The notes under the pieces are model-generated. The model saw only the letters and a program-made list of their open reading frames with translations, searched no databases and was not told the DNA's origin. This document shows, piece after piece, positions 8,022 through 15,708 of a DNA stretch of 19,157 nt (positions are counted from its first letter, which is position 1; every line of letters starts with the position of its first letter). The position numbers were made by a program, and so were the translations under genes. Source of the stretch: Verrucomicrobiota bacterium (GTDB lineage: Bacteria; Verrucomicrobiota; Verrucomicrobiia; Limisphaerales; SXQI01); contig WBXJ01000020.1 of assembly GCA_008933045.1 (NCBI GenBank), positions 1 to 19,157 on the forward strand, in the 5' to 3' direction.

Positions 8022-9062
8022 ATGAAAAAGAAGTCTTCAGGGTCTCGTAAAGGTTTGTTGGCGGGTGGAAATTGGATCATCGACCAAGTAAAAATGGTTG
8101 ATGTGTATCCACAGCGCGAACAACTCGCGAACATTCGTAGCCAAGCGCAAGGGACTGGAGGCGCGCCGTATAATGTCCTGATCGACATCGCGAAAATGGG
8201 GGCCGACATTCCTCTCTCGGCTGCTGGACTTGTTGGGCAGGATCTTCTGGGAAAATCGATTCTGAAGGATTGCGAGAGCCATCAAATTGACACCAAACTT
8301 CTCAAAACTACGGACGCAGCCTCCACATCTTACACGGATGTGATGACAGAAATTGGGAACGGTCGACGAACGTTCTTCCATTACCGAGGAGCCAACGCGC
8401 TTTGGGAAGGAACGGATATCGACTTCAAAAAGACCAATGCCAAAATATTTCACTTAGGTTACCTGCTCTTGCTCGATGCTCTGGATGCACCGGATCGGGT
8501 TCACGTCACACGAGCTGCCAAGCTCCTTTTCCAAGCACAGGAGGCTGGTCTAAAAACCAGCATCGATGTTGTGAGCGAGGACAGTAATCGTTTTTCTAAG
8601 ATCGTTTCTCCCTCCCTGAAACATGTCGATTATTGCATCCTTAACGAAATCGAGGCTGGGAAAACGACGGGGTTTAAGATTCGTCAGGCTGATGGCAATC
8701 TTGACACCGTGGCACTTCGTCACGCCGCCGGGGCTCTTTTACAACTCGGGGTTCGGGAATTGGTGGTTATTCATTTTCCAGAAGGAGCGTTTGCACGCAC
8801 ACGGAAAGGCGAGGATTCTTGGCAATCTTCCTTAAACCTTCCGCAAAAGTACATCCAGGGCACCGCCGGAGCTGGTGATGCTTTCTGTGCAGGGGTTTTG
8901 CTAGGACTGCATGAGGACGAACCCCTCCAACAATGCCTTCTCACAGGGGTTTGTGCTGCGGCGGCTTCCCTTGCGGACTCAACCTGCACGGGTGGAATGA
9001 AACCATTGGAACAAGTGCTCGCACTTGTTAAAAAATACCGCCCGCGTCCGGCTCTTTCTTGA
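8022..9062 (+). CDS. PfkB-family carbohydrate kinase, substrate unknown
   Basis: This 346-residue kinase is of the ribokinase/PfkB superfamily. Family features are GNWIIDQVKMVDVYP (16-30), GGAPYN (46-51, the substrate-binding glycines) and the C-terminal anion-hole/catalytic motif GTAGAGDAF (280-288). The catalytic Asp is in GAGD, but the first position of the usual DTxGAGD is Gly. A distinctive block, SYTDVM and GRRTFFHYRGANA, sits where the lid and substrate residues lie. I associate this block with an uncharacterised group of kinases in Verrucomicrobia and Planctomycetes. ATG 8022 is preferred over two preceding in-frame TTG codons (8013, 8016). rdgB starts 38 bases downstream and may be co-transcribed. 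The phosphate acceptor cannot be read from sequence. Confidence 0.88.
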   Translation: MKKKSSGSRKGLLAGGNWIIDQVKMVDVYPQREQLANIRSQAQGTGGAPYNVLIDIAKMGADIPLSAAGLVGQDLLGKSILKDCESHQIDTKLLKTTDAASTSYTDVMTEIGNGRRTFFHYRGANALWEGTDIDFKKTNAKIFHLGYLLLLDALDAPDRVHVTRAAKLLFQAQEAGLKTSIDVVSEDSNRFSKIVSPSLKHVDYCILNEIEAGKTTGFKIRQADGNLDTVALRHAAGALLQLGVRELVVIHFPEGAFARTRKGEDSWQSSLNLPQKYIQGTAGAGDAFCAGVLLGLHEDEPLQQCLLTGVCAAAASLADSTCTGGMKPLEQVLALVKKYRPRPALS

Positions 9063-9100
9063 CACCGTGTCATTGCAGCGTCCGGTTTTGAGACTCACGC

Positions 9101-9775
9101 ATGAAGACCATCCTCGTTGCCACTAGGAACGCTCATAAAAACGAGGAAATTCAGGCGATCTTCGCGGAACCTATCCGCTGGCTCACTCTGCGTGACTTCC
9201 CACAAGCACCCGAAGTCGTTGAGGATGCTCCTTCATTTCAAGGCAACGCTGCTAAGAAAGCTGAAGCTCTCGCCGATTATGCCATTCCATTTTTAGAATC
9301 CTTGGATGAAACTTACGTCCTAGCCGATGACTCGGGCCTTGAGGTGGATGCGCTGGAGGGCGCACCCGGGGTGTATTCCGCCCGCTTCGCACATCTCGAC
9401 AAAAACATCTATGGCAACGCACCAGACCACGCCAACAACGCCAAACTCCTCAACGTACTCGCGAACCTGCCAGAATCCCAGCGCACCGCCCGGTTCAGAT
9501 GTGTTCTGGCGTTGATTTCATTGTCTGGATTAAAAGCGTCTCGAAATACGCAGACGCAAGGCGAGAGTCGGACTGTGTTTTTCGAAGGAACCTGCGAAGG
9601 TCGGATACTACAAGCACCCCAAGGAGGAAAAGGGTTCGGTTATGACCCGCTTTTTGCGCCCACAGGATTCGATCAATCGTTTGGTGAACTCGGCGAGGAA
9701 TTCAAAAACCGGCTGAGCCACCGCGCTTGCGCATTACAGAGACTCAAGCATTGGTTTAATCACCCGCACCCCTAA
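9101..9775 (+). CDS. rdgB: XTP/dITP non-canonical purine NTP pyrophosphatase (Ham1/RdgB)
   Basis: This enzyme hydrolyses dITP, ITP and XTP to monophosphates, keeping deaminated purines out of DNA and RNA. The 224-residue product shows the nucleotide-binding start VATRNAHKNEEI (6-17), SFQGNAAKKA (45-54), the metal/catalytic motif ADDSGLEVDAL (75-85), GVYSARFA (90-97), GFGYDPLF (178-185) and SHRACAL (206-212). Length is slightly over the usual 195-210 because of an insert near 143-158 (KASRNTQTQGES region). ATG 9101 puts the family's TxN motif at the right distance. It converges on rpoD, and its TAA overlaps a 9-bp hairpin. Confidence 0.95.
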   Translation: MKTILVATRNAHKNEEIQAIFAEPIRWLTLRDFPQAPEVVEDAPSFQGNAAKKAEALADYAIPFLESLDETYVLADDSGLEVDALEGAPGVYSARFAHLDKNIYGNAPDHANNAKLLNVLANLPESQRTARFRCVLALISLSGLKASRNTQTQGESRTVFFEGTCEGRILQAPQGGKGFGYDPLFAPTGFDQSFGELGEEFKNRLSHRACALQRLKHWFNHPHP

Positions 9776-9789
9776 AAAAGTAGGGGTGC
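9766..9789. terminator. Hairpin between convergent rdgB and rpoD (possible bidirectional terminator)
   Basis: GCACCCCTA (9766-9774) and TAGGGGTGC (9781-9789) form a perfect, GC-rich 9-bp stem with a 6-base loop (AAAAAG). The left arm contains the first two bases of the rdgB stop codon, and the right arm ends 15 bases short of the rpoD stop. No T-tract follows on either strand, so it departs from a standard intrinsic terminator. On the minus strand the loop itself is CTTTTT. Confidence 0.5.
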
Positions 9790-9804
9790 AGGCGAAAGCT
9801 CACT

Positions 9805-11883
9805 TTATGCGACTTCTTCAGAATCGAGGAAGCCTTGAAGGTGGCGGATTCGAGTCGGATGACGAAGTTTCCTCAAACCTTTGGCCTCGATTTGGCGGAT
9901 ACGTTCCCGGGTGACTTTGAACTGTTTTCCAATTTCTTCCAACGTGCGGGCATAGCCATCCACAAGGCCGAATCGCAGTTCAAGAATCTTACGCTCGCGC
10001 TCCGTTAAACTGCCAAGCACATCCCCCAGCTTTGACTTCAGCATGCTATAGCTGGTCATGTCCATGGGGTTTTCGGCCTTTTTATCCTCGATAAAATCTC
10101 CGAAATTCGCCTCGTCACTATCTCCCACAGGGGATTGAAGCGAAATAGGCTGTTGCGCCATTTTGAGAATCGCACGCACACGCTCGACAGGCAGCTCCAT
10201 TTCATCGGCGATTTCTTCCGGCGTCGGTTCTCGCCCGTAATCCTGAACCAACTGCTTTTGCACCCGCATCAGCTTGTTGATCACCTCGATCATATGCACG
10301 GGGATCCGGATCGTCCGTGCTTGGTCGGCTACCGAACGAGTGATGGCCTGACGAATCCACCAGGTCGCATAAGTTGAGAACTTAAACCCTCGTCGATACT
10401 CAAACTTTTCGACCCCCTTCATCAGACCCATGTTGCCTTCCTGGATCAGATCCAGAAACGAAAGCCCACGATTTGTATATTTCTTGGCGATCGAAATGAC
10501 GAGTCGAAGATTCGCCTCCACCATTTCAGTCTTGGCCTGATGTGCCTTCTCGGCAAAGTCCTTCAATTGAGCGTGCGCCTTGAGGTATTGCGCTGCGGGC
10601 ATACGGACGAACTCCTCAAGTGCTTTGATCTTTCGTTGTTCCGCCTGAATCAACTGAGCTTTATGCGGAACGTTCTTCTGGTGTTCCAACTCGTGAATGC
10701 CACGAAGGCTCGCTTGAAGTTTATCGTGGATGTTGTCGGCAACTACCGCCATCTCCTCAAGCACTTTTTGTTTGTAGAAAAACTTGTAAAAAGTCTTCTG
10801 CAGTTTCAGATCGAGCTTTTGAAAAACAATCTGGTTCTTATCTGCTTTGCCACCTGAAGCTTGCCAATCTAGATAAACTTTATCCACTTCCGCTTCCGCC
10901 TTACGGACACTTTTTAGGAGCCGGCGCAACTCTTTGTGATGGGCATCTCGACTATCGATTTTCTTATCAACAATGACTCGATCAAAACGTTCCTTAGGTG
11001 GCTCAGAAAGTAGCTTTTCCGCGAGTGCAAGGTGTTCTTTTGCTGTAAATCCAAGCCCGTAAATAATGTTTTTAACCTGTTCCTCGGCAACCTCGATACG
11101 TTTGCAAATCTCTACCTCTTGTTCGCGCGTTAGGAGGGGGACTTGACCCATCTGCTTCAGATACATCCGGACTGGATCATCCAGAATATCCAGACGCATC
11201 TTTGAGTCCTCTTTGACTTCCTCCTCCTCGGGCTCAGGCTGTTTGACAACATCCACTTCAGCCTGATCCACAATCTCGACATCCAAGTTGTGTAACTTGG
11301 TATATATTTCGTCCAGATCATCCGGCGTTGGCGTATTGTCACCCAAGGAATCATTGATATCATTGTAGGTGAGATACCCTTGCTCCTTTGCCAATCGAAC
11401 AAGCTCCTTAACCTTTTCCGTCACATCAAGACCCACGGGGACCACCGGTTGAGCAGCAGCGGCATTCCCTGCCTGAGCTGTTGCTCCCGAGTTCCCCGAT
11501 GAACCGCGACCTTTTTTGCCACGACCTTTAGGGGCGATCAGCTTAATCTCCGCAACAATGGCTTTTGGTTTTCGACCCCTCACCGGTTTCGAAGCTGCTT
11601 GCACCGGAGTAGACTTTGCGGCCAATTTTTTGCTGGAAACTGGCTTGGTCATCTTCGCTGGTTTCGAAGCTGCTTGCACCGGAGTAGATTTTGCAGCCAA
11701 TTTTTTGCTGGAAATTGGCTTGGTCATCTTCGCTGGTGCTTTCGCACTTCGGGCTTTTGCAGGAAGCACCTTTGGAGTTTTTTTGACCTTACGCACAGGT
11801 GCTTTCACAGCAGCTCGCTTGGCCGGTTTCTTTAACTTGGCGACCGGAGAGGTCGCGGATTTTTTCGCCTTGGCTTTCACCAT
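9805..11883 (-). CDS. rpoD: Primary RNA polymerase sigma factor (sigma-70/RpoD) with long basic N-terminal tail
   Basis: The 692-residue product directs RNA polymerase to housekeeping promoters. The C-terminal two thirds are canonical. Region 1.2 is at about 230-265 (DPVRMYLKQMGQVPLL) and a helical non-conserved region at about 266-445. Region 2 runs from about 450 to 530, including FLDLIQEGNMGLM and YATWWIRQAITR. Region 3 is at about 530-605, and region 4 at about 615-680 with the helix-turn-helix TLEEIGKQFKVTRERIRQIE. A region 1.1-like fold precedes these (about 153-208). Before it lie about 150 residues of Lys/Ala/Pro-rich, histone H1-like sequence containing a 25-residue tandem repeat (51-75 and 76-100). 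An acidic patch (216-226) separates 1.1 from 1.2. ATG 11883 lacks a Shine-Dalgarno site, but a good promoter sits about 40 bases upstream. Confidence 0.96.
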   Translation of the reverse strand: MVKAKAKKSATSPVAKLKKPAKRAAVKAPVRKVKKTPKVLPAKARSAKAPAKMTKPISSKKLAAKSTPVQAASKPAKMTKPVSSKKLAAKSTPVQAASKPVRGRKPKAIVAEIKLIAPKGRGKKGRGSSGNSGATAQAGNAAAAQPVVPVGLDVTEKVKELVRLAKEQGYLTYNDINDSLGDNTPTPDDLDEIYTKLHNLDVEIVDQAEVDVVKQPEPEEEEVKEDSKMRLDILDDPVRMYLKQMGQVPLLTREQEVEICKRIEVAEEQVKNIIYGLGFTAKEHLALAEKLLSEPPKERFDRVIVDKKIDSRDAHHKELRRLLKSVRKAEAEVDKVYLDWQASGGKADKNQIVFQKLDLKLQKTFYKFFYKQKVLEEMAVVADNIHDKLQASLRGIHELEHQKNVPHKAQLIQAEQRKIKALEEFVRMPAAQYLKAHAQLKDFAEKAHQAKTEMVEANLRLVISIAKKYTNRGLSFLDLIQEGNMGLMKGVEKFEYRRGFKFSTYATWWIRQAITRSVADQARTIRIPVHMIEVINKLMRVQKQLVQDYGREPTPEEIADEMELPVERVRAILKMAQQPISLQSPVGDSDEANFGDFIEDKKAENPMDMTSYSMLKSKLGDVLGSLTERERKILELRFGLVDGYARTLEEIGKQFKVTRERIRQIEAKGLRKLRHPTRIRHLQGFLDSEEVA
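11585..11734 (-). repeat. 75-bp in-frame tandem duplication within rpoD
   Basis: Two adjacent 75-base units (11585-11659 and 11660-11734) differ at three positions, all transitions. They encode a 25-residue unit beginning AKMTKP and ending QAASKP. Two differences are synonymous; the third changes Val to Ile. Near-identity at synonymous sites indicates a recent duplication rather than selection on protein sequence alone. Confidence 0.95.
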
Positions 11884-11923
11884 ATTAAAATAAATGCAAA
11901 AACGGACAACAAAACAGCAGTCT

Positions 11924-11951
11924 ACTATGGAACGGGGACGCCGGGAGTCAA
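11924..11951 (-). promoter_or_regulatory. Candidate rpoD promoter
   Basis: Read on the minus strand, TTGACT (11951-11946, 5/6 to TTGACA) is followed after 16 bases by CATAGT (11929-11924, 4/6 to TATAAT). This would start transcription near 11917 and give a leader of about 35 bases before ATG 11883. It is the best sigma-70-like pair in the gap. Confidence 0.42.
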
Positions 11952-11989
11952 TCTGCTACAAAAGCAGAGCCCCTTGCGACTTTCGCAAG
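11952..11989. repeat. Two consecutive hairpins upstream of the rpoD promoter
   Basis: TCTGCT (11952-11957) pairs with AGCAGA (11963-11968). CTTGCGA (11973-11979) pairs with TCGCAAG (11983-11989) around a 3-base loop, and partial pairing extends outward to 11968-11993. The pair abuts the candidate -35 element of rpoD and lies downstream of the FG-GAP gene. It could be a second stop for read-through from that gene or a protein-binding site; no T-run follows. The rest of the 265-base gap (11990-12124) shows nothing I can identify. Confidence 0.35.
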
Positions 11990-12124
11990 AGCTTTCATCC
12001 GGCACAATGGTGAGCAAATAATTGCTTTCAAAAGAGGCCTTCGATGTGAGGCCAGAATAGTGAGTAAAGCAATCAAACCCGCTTAATAATGTCCCGAATC
12101 AATCCAGAATGCAAGAACTGTTAC

Positions 12125-12150
12125 AAAAAAACGAAAACTCGTAGAGTCTT
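12125..12150 (-). terminator. Intrinsic terminator overlapping the stop codon of the FG-GAP gene
   Basis: On the minus strand, AAGACTC (12150-12144), loop TAC and GAGTTTT (12140-12134) form a 7-bp stem with one G-T pair. CG and then seven T residues (12131-12125) follow. The stem starts inside the TAA stop. It is weak in GC, but the U-tract makes it the most classical terminator in the window. Confidence 0.5.
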
Positions 12151-15100
12151 AATGTTTGCGGGACTGCCAGAGTTTCGGAGGCTGGCCGTATTGGGTGACG
12201 GCTAGATCAGGATTTCCATCTCCATTGAAATCAGCGACAACGACGGCTCGTTGTTCCCCGTCCATGGTCACGCCACTCTCACGAGGGGTGAGGGCTCGAA
12301 AATCACCTTTACCGTTGCCGAGGAGGATTAGCCCCTGCCCTGCATCGCATCGCGAAACTTCCGGGCGCAACGCAAAAAAGTTTTGGGCGAGAAACACATC
12401 GAGGTAACCGTCCCCATTAAAATCTGCAGCTCCAACTCCGAAGACTGGAGCCAAGTGGGCAGATATGGGTAAGGGGCGGGCCTCAAAACGGCCTCCACGG
12501 TTTAAAAATAACGTGGTGCGCCATTCGTTCACTTCAGCACGCTGCATTTGGGGACTGGATTGTCCCCACGCCTGATCAAGACTGGCTTTTGCAAAGGCGG
12601 CATGCGTCGGAAACCGTTCTCGAAAATCTGGCCAAACAGCAGCCAACTCACCCAAGGTCCGTTGTGGGACGATATTTCCAAGCGAACGGTCGAACGCGGC
12701 TTCAATCAGAACAAAAGAGGAGGCTCCTGAGCGTTCGCCGTATCCCCAGCTCAGCGGTGGGTTCGTGGCGGACGTCCAAGGGGTGTTCAAACCCCAGTTG
12801 CTGATCAGTAAATCAATTTTTCCATCCCGATCAAAATCTCCAGAGACAATCCCGTTCCACCAACCCTGAAAGGCGGCAAGTCCCCATTCAGCCCCGGCAC
12901 GGCGGAGTGTTCCACCTTGGTTGATATAAAGCTGAGGCGCACCCCAGTCACCTACAGTGACAAGATCGAGTTGGTGGTCCCCATTGACATCTATCCATTG
13001 AGCCGCACTGACCAACCCGCTGGAGCGCAGGAGGGGGCTATTCGTGTGATCTATTTCCCAACCATGCTTAATTTCTCGCAACAGGATGGATTGAGTCGGC
13101 ATCGGCCAATGATCCTTGATGGAACCGCCCCCAACAAATAATTCCATTTTGCCATCTCCGTCGAGATCACCAGCAGCCAGCGTGGAGGGATTCATCTCGA
13201 GAATCAACGCGACCGAGCCAACGAGCTGACCTCGACGTAGCCGAGCAATTCGCACTTGTCCAGTTCCTCCCTGACCACTGGAGATTGTGGCAGCGAGAGT
13301 CAATTCCCCTAACCTATTGGTCCATGCGATTACCGATTCTGATTGACCGGAAATCACGTCGTCAAAACTCCACCTCTGGATTGGAATTGTCGGCGACTCG
13401 TTTTTAAATTCGCCGAAGTCGGCGAGGGGCGGTGTTGTCCACTTCTTCCAACCCTCAGGGAGGTTCAGTTCGATGGAGAGCATTCCGCCAAAGCTGGCAC
13501 CAAAAAATAAATCAGGCCGACCGTCTTCATTGATATCCGCAACTGCTAAGCCGGGCCCTGCGTGGCTCAGTTTTCGATGAAGTAAAGGTTGAGTAGAGTA
13601 GTCATCAAATTCGACGAGTTCGTCCTTTCGATCCGGCACAGCACTCGCAGGTTGGAATAAGGCATCGGCAACCGCCGGCGCAGTGGGATCAGGATTACCA
13701 CTGGCTGTCGCGCGCGCTTCCTGCACTACTAATTCCACATTACTCGGCACCTGATTAAGAAAAGATCGACGTCCGCTGCGCCACCGAATCTCCACATCCA
13801 ATAAGTTAGTAGCTGAAAAACCAGCGAACGTGCGCACCATTTCTGAGCTGGAGAGATACTGCCCGCCACAAATGATTTCCTGAAACTGCGTGAGCCCACC
13901 GCCTCGGACGAAAATTTTGGCACCAACTCCCTGTGAGTTAGGAGGCAAGCCTTCCAAACTGACCTTTAACCGCGCGGCACTGCTCTCATTGCGATAGATC
14001 AGCGGTGGAGAGTTCAAACAGTTGACCACGATGTCGAGATCGCCATCTCCATCAAAATCTGCGACCGCCATACCTTGGGAAATATTGGTGGCATTGAATC
14101 CCCACGAGGTTTGCATGTCTGCAAACGTCAGGTCGCCTCGGTTGCGAAAAGCAGCGTTAGGGGTGAGGAGAGGCTGGTTAATTTGTGAGATCAGCGGCTT
14201 TCGTCCCGCTTTTTCACTCTCAGCAGCATCTAGATTATTCATGTCCTTGAGATTGCCGTTGGTGATGAGTAAATCTTCATAACCGTCCAGATCCACATCA
14301 AGGAAGAGTGGCGTCCACGACCAATCGCTGGCAGTCAAACCAGCGAATTGAGCAATTTCTGCATAGGTGCCGTCGCCTCGGTTCAGATAGAGACAATTTC
14401 GAGCGACTTGTTCCAGTTCGTTACCTGAATCTCGTCCACGCCGACCGGTGTCATGAGGTAAACTTTCCTGTGCCCTGCGACCGTGCAACGTCGGCATCAT
14501 TTCCACCGTGATGAAATCGAGCAATCCATCCCGATTTATATCTGCAAAATCCACACCCATCGAAGCATAAGCCATCGTGCGTTGGGTGTGCATCGGAGCC
14601 AGATTAAATCTACCTTTTCCGTCGTTCAGCCAAAGCCGGTCGGGTGTCTGAAAATCATTACAGACGTAAATGTCGGGGAAACCGTCCCCGTTGATATCAC
14701 GCATTTGGACGGCCAAACCAAAATCCCAAGGAGCACGCATCGGTTTACCCTCCGAGTAATTAAAGTAATCCTCCCAGTTCCGGAGTTGAAACCGCCCTTC
14801 ACCAAGGTTTCCAAACAACAGGTCTTGGTCGCCAAACTCTATCAACCTTCCGTCCACAATTTTGGCTCGGTTAGCAAAGCGTCCTTGAACTTTTGTTTGA
14901 CCATTGATCACACGAGTCGCGAGGGAAACGCCGTCGCCACCAATGGATTCCAACCCGAAATTGCACAGGTACAATTCCAACCATCCGTCGCCATCGACAT
15001 CGGATGCTGCGATCGATGTCAAATTAGCTCGCGACGGAAGAGCTACCGAGTCCGTGATATTCGTGAAATTTAGTCCTGCTTTATTGAAGAATATCGCGTT

Positions 15101-15577
15101 AGGTCCCCCAAACACGGTGACCACTAAATCTAACCAACCATCGCCGTTCAGGTCAGCGAATAAGGCACCTGTGGAAGATTGGTTGGTTGAGGACAACCCC
15201 ATGGCTTCCGTCACGTCCTGAAACTGCCATTTTCCGACATTTCGATAAAGGTGGTTTCGACCCCCTTTGTTGCACAGATAAATGTCTGGGAGTCCATCCC
15301 TATCAAAATCACCCAAAGCTAACCCCGCGCCATTTAATGAATATTGACGTGATTGTGCGAGTGCCTCAGGGAGGGTGTTGGTGAAGGAAATCCCCAACTG
15401 CGCATTGTTCAACAGTTTGAAACTAGCCGCTCGGTTCGTATCGAACGCTGTTAACTTACGAAATCGGCCCTCTGGGATGGTTTGCCAAAGCTGCTCAGGA
15501 AGACCCACAAAGTTCTTAGAGAAAGCGATGAAAACAAAAAAAAGAAACCAAATCGCACGAAGCTTTCGCAGGGACAC
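12149..15577 (-). CDS. Large secreted FG-GAP/VCBS-repeat protein with ASPIC/UnbV domain
   Basis: From GTG 15577 the product is 1142 residues. It has a signal-peptide-like start (SLRKLR and then a hydrophobic run at about 8-19). I count 13 calcium-binding-type motifs of the form DxDxDGxxD, for example DFDRDGLPD, DLNGDGWLD, DFDGDGDLD and DFNGDGNPD; one (DVNGDHQLD) is degenerate. This suggests two beta-propeller-like blocks. Between them, at about 542-622, lies an ASPIC/UnbV-like segment with NSQGVGAKIFV and VEIRWRSGRRS. Such proteins are exported and common in Verrucomicrobia and Planctomycetes; the function is mostly unknown, with adhesion or polymer binding suggested. The frame is open to TTG 15646, but GTG 15577 has GGGA six bases upstream and puts the signal peptide at the N-terminus. 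The stop lies inside a terminator. Confidence 0.88.
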   Translation of the reverse strand: MSLRKLRAIWFLFFVFIAFSKNFVGLPEQLWQTIPEGRFRKLTAFDTNRAASFKLLNNAQLGISFTNTLPEALAQSRQYSLNGAGLALGDFDRDGLPDIYLCNKGGRNHLYRNVGKWQFQDVTEAMGLSSTNQSSTGALFADLNGDGWLDLVVTVFGGPNAIFFNKAGLNFTNITDSVALPSRANLTSIAASDVDGDGWLELYLCNFGLESIGGDGVSLATRVINGQTKVQGRFANRAKIVDGRLIEFGDQDLLFGNLGEGRFQLRNWEDYFNYSEGKPMRAPWDFGLAVQMRDINGDGFPDIYVCNDFQTPDRLWLNDGKGRFNLAPMHTQRTMAYASMGVDFADINRDGLLDFITVEMMPTLHGRRAQESLPHDTGRRGRDSGNELEQVARNCLYLNRGDGTYAEIAQFAGLTASDWSWTPLFLDVDLDGYEDLLITNGNLKDMNNLDAAESEKAGRKPLISQINQPLLTPNAAFRNRGDLTFADMQTSWGFNATNISQGMAVADFDGDGDLDIVVNCLNSPPLIYRNESSAARLKVSLEGLPPNSQGVGAKIFVRGGGLTQFQEIICGGQYLSSSEMVRTFAGFSATNLLDVEIRWRSGRRSFLNQVPSNVELVVQEARATASGNPDPTAPAVADALFQPASAVPDRKDELVEFDDYSTQPLLHRKLSHAGPGLAVADINEDGRPDLFFGASFGGMLSIELNLPEGWKKWTTPPLADFGEFKNESPTIPIQRWSFDDVISGQSESVIAWTNRLGELTLAATISSGQGGTGQVRIARLRRGQLVGSVALILEMNPSTLAAGDLDGDGKMELFVGGGSIKDHWPMPTQSILLREIKHGWEIDHTNSPLLRSSGLVSAAQWIDVNGDHQLDLVTVGDWGAPQLYINQGGTLRRAGAEWGLAAFQGWWNGIVSGDFDRDGKIDLLISNWGLNTPWTSATNPPLSWGYGERSGASSFVLIEAAFDRSLGNIVPQRTLGELAAVWPDFRERFPTHAAFAKASLDQAWGQSSPQMQRAEVNEWRTTLFLNRGGRFEARPLPISAHLAPVFGVGAADFNGDGYLDVFLAQNFFALRPEVSRCDAGQGLILLGNGKGDFRALTPRESGVTMDGEQRAVVVADFNGDGNPDLAVTQYGQPPKLWQSRKH

Positions 15578-15679
15578 AATTGGTCCCGTAGACTCTTTCA
15601 ATGGGTTCAACGGTCCTATTGATGCCAAGTCCTGAGTCCAAATCAACCTGTAAATACAAATTACTGGTCGAGAACCGTG

Positions 15680-15708
15680 AAAAAAATCAGGAGGTTCGGG
15701 TAAAACCT
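15680..15708 (-). terminator. Possible intrinsic terminator of the symporter gene
   Basis: On the minus strand, AGGTTT (15708-15703) pairs with GAACCT (15697-15692), including one G-T pair, around a 5-base loop. Five bases later come seven T residues (15686-15680). The stem starts in the TAG stop of the symporter gene. The spacer between stem and T-run is longer than usual, so this is tentative. Confidence 0.35.

Noticed and set aside
11516..11893. Plus-strand ORFs with repeated peptide units opposite the rpoD tail
   Set aside because: They are antisense shadows of the tandem duplication and low-complexity Lys/Ala codons in rpoD.
14483..15073. 196-codon plus-strand ORF opposite the FG-GAP gene
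   Set aside because: Its sequence matches no family I know and is explained as the antisense of repeated Asp/Gly-rich codons.
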